The translations under genes were made by a program, and so were the position numbers. The notes under the pieces are model-generated. The model worked only from the letters and a program-made list of their open reading frames with translations. It did not search any database and was not told the DNA's origin. Shown here in pieces: positions 38,513-48,300 of a stretch of DNA of 64,000 nt. The DNA is from Ganaspis brasiliensis (lineage: Eukaryota > Arthropoda > Insecta > Hymenoptera > Figitidae): NCBI GenBank assembly GCA_037103525.1, contig JAZKLR010000566.1, positions 186,001-250,000 on the forward strand. Direction: 5' to 3'. Positions within the stretch are counted from its first letter, which is position 1. Every line of letters begins with the position of its first letter.

Positions 38513-39112
38513 ATGTTATACACTATTTTAAAAGAGAATTTAATGCTCTTTCAATTGGTCTTTATATTTTTAAAATTTATTTTTAATTTCATAGAGAAAT
38601 TCGTATTCAAAATCTAAAACTTTGAATATCTCAAAATGCCTCTCCTCAGATTTTCTTGAAACTTTTGTGAAAATAAAGCTTAGATATTGCAGTTTTTAGT
38701 TACTTTGGATTTACTATGGACATTTTAAAGAAATCTTGTATAAAAACGATATAAAATAGGTGTTCTGAAAAATCTGACATGAAGTGAAGTTACATCTTAA
38801 TTTACTCCGATGTTTGTTGGATGGTGAGTTAAGATTTAACTTCACATCATGTCAAATTTTTCAAAACACATTTTATTTTATTTTTATCAAAGAATTCTCT
38901 GAAATGTCCATAATAAATCCAAAGTAATTAGAAACTACAATATCTAAGCTTTATTTCCACATACGCTTCAAGAAAATCTGAGGAGGGGCGTTTTCAGATA
39001 TTCAGAGTTTTAGATTTTAAATACGAATTTATGTATGAAATTAAAAATAAATGTTAAAAATATAAAGACCAATTGAAAGAGCATTAATTTTTTTTTAAAT
39101 AGTGTATAACAT
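38513..39112. repeat. 600-bp near-palindrome (fold-back element)
   Basis: The left arm starts ATGTTATACACTATTTT and the right arm ends AAATAGTGTATAACAT. The arms, about 38513-38800 and 38826-39112, match throughout with a few per cent substitutions and small gaps (for example CTGACATGAAGTGAAGTTA against TAACTTCACATCATGTCA near the centre). The loop is about 25 bp. No protein is encoded. It probably represents a hairpin-type non-autonomous element within the 4.08-kb element. Confidence 0.9.
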
Positions 39113-39114
39113 CT

Positions 39115-40670
39115 ATAATAATAATCCGCAAGATTCATTCATTCTTGTCTGTCCGCACCTGAAGTTTGTCACTTAGATATTTTTTTTTGTTTTAAATCAG
39201 TTACGTTTGAAAAATGTATCTTTAAATTAAAATTAGAGTCTACTTTGATAAGAATTCATTCAACTACATTGACAGAAAATAAATTCTAAAATATAGTTTA
39301 CCCTAAAATATTGAACTAAAATTTCCATACACTAAAATTTTTAGTAAATTAAAATTTTTATTTTATTAATATAAATTAACTTGAAATGTTCTTGTGATTA
39401 AATTAATTAATATTTAGATCATTGGAAATTGATATCATTAAAATTTTGAAATAATTATTTTTATGAAAATTTAAATTAGTAATTAAGAATCTATATATAT
39501 TTAAAATTAAATTTATTAAAGTTTGAATATATCTAAATTTTTATTGGTTATAAGGCTTTAAATTATCTAAATTTTAATAAATCCTTACGTTTTTATTATT
39601 CTGATTATTAATAACTAAACATTTAAAAGTTCACAATTTTTTTTTTGTAAATACAAATTTTACTTAATTTCAAATCCCATCAGGCCCAATTTTCATTGAT
39701 TCAAATTATAGTCTAAATTATTATTTTTAAAATTTGGACTGATTAAAGCTTTAATATACAATGGAACTTTATTGTATCATTAGAAGTTTTTATATAATGG
39801 TTAATGTTTTAAAATAATGTAAAAAAACTTTATTAGATTCTAAAAATATGTAAAGTTTATAATAGTTCAAATTTTAATTAATTAACATTTTTTTTAATTA
39901 GAATTTAAAGAATTAAAAGTTTAAATTGACTGAAGTTTATTAATATTAAATATGAGTAACTTTGTGATTTCTATACTAATTAATGTTTAAATCAATTGAA
40001 AACCGTATAAATAAAATTAAGTTTATATATGTTAGTTTGTAAATGTAGGAGATTAAAAGAGATTTAAAAAACAAATTAAATATAAATCTTAAGACTTTAA
40101 TAAATAAAAATTTGAATTAATCGAAGTTAAAACAAATTTTAGTCAACATTTCGTTAAAACTGTTTTAAGTTTGGAACTATTTTCAATTTGAAAAAATTAA
40201 AACTTGATGTGATAGAACTTTTGAAGAATAGAAATAATCCTTAATAGAAGTTTGGAACGATTAAATTTCGTATAAATTATAGAAGTTTGAATACATTTTG
40301 TTCAAAAATTATGCTTTCAACAAAAATATTTCAATTTTTTGTAATGTCTCTACCTATGATATTTTCTCCTTTTATTTATTTATTTATTTTTTTAATATAA
40401 AATTGCAAAAATTCGTGCTCTTTTGAAACATTTTTTATGTACTTTTAGTTATATGACTATTTCTTGAAGTCGGCAGCGATTTTAATTTGCATAGAATGAA
40501 AGTTATATTTATCTGAAATATTCAATTTATTTGAATAACAAATTTCATTAAACTATTAATGTTATTTGTACTTAAAAAAATTTATAGTTGTAAATGACCA
40601 GAAACAATCAAATGTTTATGTTGCTAAAATTTTTAACAGTTTTGAATATACAATTATTCTCTTTTAATTT
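39115..40670. other. very AT-rich interior of the 4.08-kb element
   Basis: Long runs of TTAAA/TTTGAAT words without clear period or coding potential. Confidence 0.5.
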
Positions 40671-40674
40671 ATAA

Positions 40675-41870
40675 TTGTTCTTAACTAACAATTTATTATT
40701 CTCCTTCAATTTTATGATTTTTTTTTAATTTATTACATTAAAATATTAAAAGTATTTATTAATCTCGATTATTCTCACCATTCTTCGATTTTTTTTAATT
40801 GGTAATTATTTTTTTTATTAGTTAATTATTTTCGTCATATTGCAATTTTATTTTTTAATTATCAAGTATTTTCTTGATATTTTCATTTAATTCTTTAATT
40901 TTCAATTTATTTGTTCAATTTTTAATTATTTTCTTCAATTCTTAAATATTTTCTTTAATTTTCAATTATTTTTATCGATTTTCCATTCATTCCTCAATAT
41001 TCAATAATTCTTGGATATTTGCAATTATTTGTTTCACTGATCAAAATTGATTTAAAATTTCAATTTAATTGTTATCATTATTATTATCGCCTTTTTTCTA
41101 TTATTATTTCACAAATTTAAATTCAATTCTTTAATTTTTAATTGCTTTCTTTAATTTTTAATTTTTTTTTGCAATTTTAATTATCTTTTTCGACTTTAAA
41201 TTCATTTGTTAAATGTACAGTTATTTCCAACAATTATTCCTTAAATTTTCTTAATTTTTCAATTTTGAATTATTTTCTTTAAATTTAATATTTCTTGTTT
41301 AATTATTTCAATTATGTTGATCAGTTATTAATCTGGTCATTTTTCGAATTCTTTTCTAATTGACAGTTATTTTCGTCATTTTTCAACTATTTCTTTCAAT
41401 TATTAATTGTTTTACGCAATTTTCAATTATTTTTTACAATTATTTCAATGTTCAATTATTATCTTAAAATTTTATAATATTTTGTTCGGCTGTGTATTAA
41501 TCTAGACATTTTTGTAATTTTGTCTTCAATTGTCGAATATTTTCGTCATTTTGTAATTTTTGTTCCAATTATCAATAATTTTTTCAAAGTTTAATTTAAT
41601 ACTTAAATTTTCAATTTATTTCCTCAACTTTTTATTGTTTTTTTTCAATTTTAATTATTTTTTTCGATTTCCAATCCAGTTGTTCAATTTGTAATTATTT
41701 CGAACTGTTATTCCTATAATATTTCAACTATTTTGTTTAAATTTAATATAAATTGTTTAATTTTTTAAACTATTCATTTCAATTGTGTAATTATGTAGTC
41801 ATTTTTTTAATTTTTTTAAACTGTCAATTATTTTTGTCATTTTTCATATATATTCTGAAATTTAGTAATC
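40675..41870. repeat. degenerate short-period repeat on TTTTCAATTATTTT
   Basis: Words such as TTTTCAATTATTTTCTTCAATT and TTTTAATTATTTT recur about every 12-30 bp over nearly 1.2 kb in one orientation. The array is highly diverged and T-rich on the plus strand. It lies inside the 4.08-kb element, so it either came with the element or grew there. The frame at 41753-42007 is a shadow. Confidence 0.7.
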
Positions 41871-42627
41871 TCCAATATTTGAATTTGCAAAAATTTATAG
41901 TTTTAAATGTGAAGCAACAAAGGAAAGTTTGTCGTGCGCTTGGGCGCGCGTTTATTTTTGCTAGTATTATAAATAATTTAATTTTACATGAAATACATTT
42001 TATTTAAAAATATCCCTTATTGCGATCGTCTTTTGTAGGTGGAACGGTTTGAAATAGAATGGCCCACATATATTTTAAGTAGAGATGAAAATTTTATCAA
42101 TTTCTCTGTGTCAGAAGTAGAAAGATGGTTTAGTCAATAAATAAAGAAGTCTTCTGTTTTTTAACGTTTGGACTAACTATGTAGTTCTCTTCAGAACTGT
42201 AATATTTATTTATAAAAATTTATTTTTATGTAATTCTAAACGTTAATCATTAATTTACAAAAAAGTTTTCTTTTTACATTATGTTGATGAGAGTACTTAC
42301 ATATAAACAGTGTTGGTTTGTTTTTTAAAGACACATTCAATTGTTATTATTGTTTTCACAATTTCGGCAATTTTGTAAAAAGGTTTTTTTACATGTTTTT
42401 TTCTTCATTTTAATAAAATATATAAGAATAATTAGAAATTTATCACAAATTCTCATGTTTATTGGACTTAGTTGTATGAATGTCCATATCTAACTGAAGG
42501 TTTAATTACAAGTTATATTGTTTTTATTTATTAAGTGGTATAAGAAGAACGAAAGTGACTTTAATTTCAATTAGTGAAATTACTATCTCTTAATTTTAAA
42601 TTTTATTTGTCATATTATAGAATCATA

Positions 42628-43163
42628 TTATTTGTTGAAAGTTAAATTATCTTCTTTTCTGTTAATAGAATTTTTTTGTAATTCTATATGTACCATTTTA
42701 GAAACAAGACATTTTTTCTTAGAAGTAGTATTAGTATTATTAGTATTATTATGTTTTGCCAATCAAATCCATGTTTCTATTTGTAGTTACTGTTTTTTGA
42801 TTTTTTATGTTCTATCATTACTGAGTCTTTTTTTGTTTTGTGTTCGAAATTCTTTTAATTAAACTTCTTTTTGTTTTTCCTACATAAGTTGCAGGGCAAT
42901 TTTTGCAATTGATTTTGTATACTGTATTAGTTATGTAATTTTTTTCAGTTTTGTCTTTTATCTTTTTTACCAAATAGTTAAGGTTACTTTTTATTGTTGG
43001 TATTCAGTTGATATTAAGTTTTTTGAAGGTATAAGAAAGTTTTTCATAGAAATTATTAATATATGGTAATTTTAATTTTGGTGTCAATGTGTAAATATTT
43101 TGATTGTTTCTATTGTTATTTGTCTTTTTCCTAATTGTTATTAATCTTTTTTTAAGAGGACTA
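42628..43163 (-). pseudogene. Penelope-like element ORF: C-terminal linker and GIY-YIG endonuclease, broken
   Basis: Reading down from 43163, one frame contains LKLPYINNFYEKLSYTFKKL, a stop, then NLNYLVKKIKDKTEKN, and then the endonuclease start TVYKINCKNCPATYVGKTKR with RSLIKRI. Penelope elements have exactly this order: LPY..GLSE.L...F, LL...KD, then V.Y.I.C..C...Y.G.T.R.L..R. The VY and YVG pair is the GIY-YIG signature and the cysteine pair before it is characteristic. After a frameshift, EHKTKK and HGFDWQN follow, the H.FDW.N motif, and after another shift a KMVHIELQKNSINRKEDN block near the C terminus. Two stops and at least two shifts make it non-functional. The reverse transcriptase proper is missing. 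Confidence 0.82.
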
Positions 43164-43294
43164 CACTGCAAAAACATGGTGTCTTAAATTGTTCAAAAAT
43201 GTCTCAAATTAAGACATTTTTCGTGTCTTAGACACCAAAAGTATCTTAATTTAAGACATTTTTGTCCAATTTAAGACACCATGTTTTTGCAGTG
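43164..43294. mobile_element. 131-bp hairpin MITE inserted in the Penelope-like element
   Basis: The ends are CACTGCAAAAACATGGTGTC and its reverse complement, with TA at 43162-43163 and 43295-43296. Most of the element is palindromic, built on GTGTCTTAAATTG and AATTTAAGACACC. Removing it and one TA joins GAGGACTA directly to CATAGTTAGTC, restoring the terminal segment seen uninterrupted at 42171-42190. That demonstrates insertion after the Penelope-like copy formed. Confidence 0.92.
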
Positions 43295-43409
43295 TACATA
43301 GTTAGTCGAAACGTTAAAAAACAAAAGATGTCTTTATTTATTGACTAAACCATCTTTCTACTTCTGACTCGGAGAAATTAATAAAATTTTCATCTCTACT
43401 TAAAATACA

Positions 43410-45885
43410 CGGAGTGATAAATTCATATATAAATTTTTTTACCAAAATTATATACACATATTCATATAAAATTTACATATATTTTAATTTTTATTTAGAA
43501 CAGGCACATTCTGACTGTTTTTTTTTTCGTTTCCTCAATTGGCTTAATTTCTAATGTTTCTTGTACATCTTCTTTGTTCATTTTTACTTTACGCTGCAAT
43601 GATTTAGACTTCACAAAAGTATATCTTTTTTTTTTTTAATAATAACAATGTGCTATTTCTGCTCCAGAACTTTCTCAGCGACTAATTCAAAGTTCTTAAT
43701 TTTAGTTTAAATTCTAGGTTTGTCAAAGAAATCTTAGCCCGCTAGCTGACTTTTAATTTATGTGACACTCCGTGAAAGGTACCTTAAGTAGCAAGAGCTA
43801 ATTCTTAAGGACGGGTGTTTAAAGTAGAAGCAGTAATAAAGCACCATCTTTATATTCTTATCTTTAATTCTGAATTTTTTGAAAAGTATTTGAATTTATA
43901 AATTTCTGACTTTTTCACATTACAGAGCAATTCAACATCTTGATTCTCACTGAAACTAGAAAGCAATATTTTAAACTCAAGTATCTTTTTTCGTGTGGAG
44001 CATCATTTTTATGGGTAACTAATTTTACTACGAAAAAAATAGTTATTCAACACGTAGCGATTCAAAGATAAAAATTTTTTCGCAATCTGCCTGTAGGCTT
44101 TCCACATATTTTCACGGACTTTCCGCAGACTTTCTGTTGATTGTTGAAGGAATTCCGTAAACATTTCGCTCGCTTTTTGCAGGTTTTTCTTGAACTCTCG
44201 TCAGCTAAAAGTTTGCGTACTGTTCCACTTGGAAAATGTTTTTCCTAAATTAGATTTTTTTTTAATTAACGAGTTGCAACTTGATTATTTTGTCACAACG
44301 AAGCTGCGAATATCGATCACTCCGAGTCAAGAAATACCACCAAGCATTTACTTTTTTTTAATTATTCTTTTTATATTTCACGATTTGATAGAAATATTGC
44401 AAAAAACATTGAATTTAAAGTGAAAATGCAATTTTTGTTAGTGAGGGATTTGTAACACAATATCGATGAATACTTTTTTTTAAATTCATACGTTTCGGCT
44501 ATAGGTAAAAATATAAATTTGTTTTTAGTTTAAAGCTCAAGTATTTTTTATTTTAAGAAAGTGTAATATAATTAAAGTATCTTTTCACAGAATTCGAATT
44601 CTGCTAATTTAAATTTAATATAAATCTATTTCTGCAATCTATTTTCAAGACAGAAAATACGTCTTTTTAATATAAATTCATTAAAATTTGTATTTCATCA
44701 AATTATTAATAAATTTTCTTTTCATGATATTTTAAATTTATAATAAAACTTCTTCATTAAATTTCAATTTATTCAATTGGAATTTTAAGAATTACTATTT
44801 AGACCTCATATAATTAAATAAATATTAGATTTCCCTTATAATTATTATCGAGTTCAGTAATTTAGCACCATTATTTTATGTTAATAAATATCCTTCATTC
44901 CAACGAATTCGTACTGAACAGAATTCACAATTGACACAATTTCCATGAGGCATAATCTCTATTCGACCATTGAACATAAAATGACCCGCATCCGATATCT
45001 CTTTGCTAAAACGTGAAAGGATAAAAGATCCTAACCCTCATATATGTGCAAATCATCGACAAAAGAGCAGTTTTCATTGAACTTTGTTAAAAGTTCATTT
45101 TTTATCTTACAAAAGAACGAATTACCAAATTGCAAATTACATTCGAAACAAGTTGCATAATGGATAGTTAGCATTAAATTTCGATTATACTCGAGTATAA
45201 TTTACCTCTGAATACTAATATGCTGTTACGAAGAAGAAAATAAATGAACGGCGTGTATAAAAAAATAAGGTACAATCTACATGAATGTTTCGAGACAGAA
45301 GAGTTTCAAGTCCACAGAGAGTGCTCGTCTCTCGACAAAACGTTGAATGCGATCCACTGATGCGAAAATAAATGAAGACCTTACTCAGAAAACTACATTT
45401 GTGAGTTACTGTTTGCGCCTCGTGAGTTGAGTATCACAACTACTCTGGCGCATTTATTTGTGGTGAAGAAACGTACGTCTAGAAAACTTGTCTATAAAAC
45501 GTGAAAGCCAACGACAAAATTTACCCTTCAGCAATTCACAGCAATGCCAAAATATTCTGCCAATTTTCTTTCGCTCGAGCACCTATTTAAAGAAAATAAA
45601 AATCCTTTCTACTTTAAACTCCTCTGAATATTTGTCAAAGGAAATTACCTAAAAGATATAAGATTACGAATTATTCTTTATTTATTTCTGATTAAATTAA
45701 AAAAATTTTTTCTAATTTTTTGCAAGCTTTCCGCTAATTTGTGAAGATTTTCCGCAGACCGTCTAAAAATTATCCACGGACAAAAATTTTTTAATAATGA
45801 AAAAGTTGAAGAAATTAAAAAAAAAGTAGGCAGAAATTTCATAAATATAGTAATAAGGGATATTATATAGCTTAAGAAAAACTTT
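43410..45885. other. AT-rich sequence, no gene recognised; one transposon-end-like string
   Basis: At 43761 TGTGACACTCCGTGAAAGGT, preceded by TA, resembles the end of the 38086 MITE and may be a decayed single end. A minus-strand K/E-rich frame of about 42 codons near 43505-43640 is not recognised. The segments 44080-44190 and 45715-45785 share TTTCCGCAGAC-type words (diverged short repeats). A GC-richer stretch at 45290-45580 has no recognised frame. Confidence 0.4.
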
Positions 45886-45889
45886 ACTT

Positions 45890-47345
45890 TTTCTTCACTT
45901 CCATTTCACTTTCACTTTATGTCAACTTTACTTCCATATCAATTACATTTCATTTCTATTTCAAATGCACATCACTTTCACTTCACTTCACTTTCATTAA
46001 AATTTCAATTCAAGTTAACTTCTATTTCACTTCTACTTTACTTCCATTTCACTTCTACTTTATGTCCACTTCACTTCCATATCAATTCCATTTCATTTCT
46101 ATTTCAAATCCACATCAGTTTCACTTCACTTCACATTCATTATAATTTCATTTCAAGTCAACTTCTATTTCACTTTCACTCTACTTTTACTCCACTTCCA
46201 TTTCACTTCTACTTCAATTCCATTTCACTTCCACTTTATGTCCACTTCACTTTCATGTCAATTCCACTTTAAATCCACATCACACTCACTTCATTTCACT
46301 TCCATTTCAAGTCAACTTGTACTTCACTTCCACTCCACTTCCATTTTACTTCTACTTCAATTCCATTCAAATCTCATATCAATTCCATTTCAATTCTATT
46401 TCCAATTCACTTCACATCCACTTCCCTTCCACTTCGATTCCATTTAAATTCTATTTCAATTACATTTCAAGTCAACTTCTACTTCACTTCCACTTTACTT
46501 CCATTTTACTTCTACTTCAATTCCATTCAAATTTCATTTCAATTCCAGTTCAATTCCATTTCAATTATATTTCAAATCTACTTCAATTCAATTTCAATTT
46601 CACTTTCTCTTTCACTTTACTTCCGCTTCAAGTCCACTACATTTCCACATAACTTTGACTTCAATTCCATTTAAATTAAGTTTTAAGTCAACTTCTAGTT
46701 GACTTCCACTTCACTTCCATTTCACTTCTACTTCAATTACATTTAAATTCCACATCAATTCCATGTCAAGGTCATTTCAATTTAACTTCTACTTCAATTT
46801 TATTTCAATTTCATTTTAAGTATACTTCCACTTCACTTATTCTTTACTTTCACTTAACTTTCACTTCACTTCCACTTCAAATCCACATCAAATTCACTTC
46901 CACTTTACTTCCTCTGCAATTACATTTCAATTCCACATCAGTTTTACTTCACTTCCATTTAAATTCCATTCCAAGTTAACTTCTACTTTACTTCCACTTC
47001 AATTTCATTTAGAGTCTACTTCACTTCCACTTCACTTCCATTTCACTTCTACTTCAATTTCATTTAGAGTATACTTCACTTCTACTTCAAATCCACTTCC
47101 ACTTAACTGCCACTTCAATTCAATTTTAAGTTTACTCCACTTCCATTTCACTTCAACTTTAATTCCATTTAAATTTCTTTTTAAGTATACTTCCTCTTTA
47201 CTTCCACATCAAATCCACTTCAACTTTACTTCCACTTCAATTCCACTTCACTTTCTGTTCCTTTCAGTTTCATTTAAATTCTATTTTAAGTCCACTTCAC
47301 TTTCATGTCACTTCCGCTTTACTTTGACTTTGCTTCCATTTCATT
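45890..47345. repeat. pyrimidine-rich degenerate array on TTCACTTCCATTTCAATTCC
   Basis: About 1.45 kb of almost pure C/T plus A on the plus strand, made of CACTTC, CATTTC, AATTCC and CACTTT hexamers and dodecamers in varying order, in one orientation. Locally longer repeats occur: a block with CTTTATGTCCACTTCACTTCCA is repeated, and AAGTCAACTTCTACTTCACT recurs. Strand asymmetry is extreme. Three overlapping long frames (45919-46652) with H/F/S/L-only composition are by-products. It ends about 165 bp before the 922-bp satellite. Confidence 0.92.
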
Positions 47346-47511
47346 TTCAAATTCAAAGCTTTTTGCTGCAAATGACGAACGGACAGACGGACGGACACCA
47401 AAGTCTCTTCATAAGGGATTCGGTTCTAGGCCAAGAAACATTATAAAAAAGTGAATCTAAAAAAAATTCATAAAATTGAGGAAATAATTGTATTTCCCAC
47501 TAAAATATGAA
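47346..47511. other. junction between short-period array and satellite
   Basis: It contains GACGAACGGACAGACGGACG, a short GACGGA-type repeat, and then AAGGGATTCGGTTCTAGGCC. ATTCATAAAATTG at 47467 matches a word found just before each satellite monomer start, so faint satellite similarity may begin here. Confidence 0.5.
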
Positions 47512-47644
47512 AATCTTCTATTATATTAATATGATACCGAGAAAACTTCGTTCATCGTCGTACAGACTTCAAAGTTCACCTACTTTTTCCAATAGGTTAC
47601 TTACAAAAATGTTCATTTTACCATGTTATTATAGTTTGTAACAA

Positions 47645-47997
47645 TGCGCACTGGCACTATTCGTGTCAAACATGTTAAACTGAACATTTTTTTATGCACA
47701 ACATATTGTTGCACATGCGCAGTAGTGCACCACAGCTGTGTAAACGTGCGCACTACTTAACAAACTTTTCACATGCGCAGTTGTTTTGTATTGCTGTTAC
47801 ACATGCGCAATCATGCACAGTGATAGTCACACATGAGCTCTAATTAAATTCAAAAATTACGCATGCGCAGTGCGGTACTTTACCAGATAAGTACATTTTC
47901 AGTACATATAGCATACTTTTTTTAATAAGTGCGCAGTAAAAATCCGTTTTATTATTGCGCATGCGTAACACGGTAACATGATAACTGCACATGCGCA
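47645..47997. promoter_or_regulatory. cluster of nine TGCGCA cores (NRF-1/Ewg-like sites), first monomer; repeated in every monomer
   Basis: In 353 bp of AT-rich DNA there are nine TGCGCA hexamers, five of them as CATGCGCA. One is ACGCATGCGCAGTGCG and one is TTGCGCATGCGTAA, both close to the TGCGCATGCGCA-type palindrome bound by NRF-1 and its insect relative Ewg. The cluster recurs in each monomer with minor losses, such as GCATGCCTAAC at 55335 and CATGCACAG at 57859. Whether any protein binds is inference. Confidence 0.4.
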
Positions 47998-48285
47998 AAG
48001 GTACCTTTATTTAAAAAATTGGTTAAAATTGTTTTTTTTTCATTATTATTGTAAATAATGACCCATAATAGAAAAGAATATTCAAAATTCAATCTAAATA
48101 TTGGAATTCAAGAAATTTAATAGAAAAATTTATATTATTGAATATAAAAAATAATAAAAACATTAAAAGTGTATTTAATTTTATTAATTTTAATCTTTTT
48201 TTCTTTAAAATATTTATAAAATGTAACAAATTTTGATCTGAAAGTTTTCAATTTTTCATACTTTTAAAAACCATTTTCTAGGGGT

Positions 48286-48300
48286 TCCGGGGGGGGGGGG
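48286..48300 (+). repeat. variable-length G run of the satellite (first monomer example)
   Basis: After TCTAGGGGTTCC (GGTACC in the other copies) comes a G run. Length and interruptions vary between copies: plain G runs, GGGGAGGGGGGG, GGGGGGTGGGGGGG and longer, for example at 49210, 50129, 52885, 56587 and 58435. The run marks individual monomers and is likely to slip in replication or sequencing. Confidence 0.9.

Larger units (their letters stand above)
37986..42065. mobile_element. 4.08-kb DNA element with ~100-bp terminal inverted repeats, non-autonomous
   Basis: The left end begins GGGCTATTCTATTTCAAATC and the right end, in reverse complement, begins GGGCCATTCTATTTCAAACC. The outer 46 bp (37986-38031 and 42020-42065) differ at two positions, and weaker similarity continues to about 100 bp on each side (to 38083 and from 41966). 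ACAT at 37982-37985 and at 42066-42069 looks like a 4-bp target-site duplication. The interior holds a MITE, a long palindrome and low-complexity repeats but no transposase. A 4-bp duplication and 5'-GGG termini would suit Sola-like elements among others; the superfamily is not settled. Confidence 0.82.
42071..43407 (-). mobile_element. Penelope-like retroelement relic with inverted terminal segments
   Basis: A coding relic on the minus strand (42628-43163) is bracketed by inverted copies of one roughly 113-bp sequence, 42071-42183 and 43295-43407, each with AGATGGTTTAGTCAATAAAT and TTAACGTTT. The similarity continues beyond a MITE that splits the right copy, to about 43150 (right) and 42194 (left). 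On the strand reading out of each copy the order CTGAAGAGAACTA, TAGTTAGTC and then (C/G)AAACGTT resembles the CTGATGA-stem-GAAA core of hammerhead ribozymes, which are known from Penelope-like terminal repeats. The left copy has CAAAC instead of GAAAC and the right copy is interrupted, so neither ribozyme would work. Inverted end copies are typical of this class. Confidence 0.75.

Noticed and set aside
38308..38523. Minus-strand 71-codon frame
   Set aside because: It covers the right half of the 426-bp MITE including its terminal repeat, and nothing in it resembles a transposase.
42632..42862. Plus-strand 76-codon hydrophobic frame that looks like a membrane protein
   Set aside because: It is the antisense of the Penelope-like coding relic, whose K/N-rich strand yields F/L-rich complements.
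45919..46652. Three overlapping open frames of 69-117 codons
   Set aside because: They consist almost only of H, F, S, L, I and T because a C/T-rich short repeat lacks stop codons in these frames.
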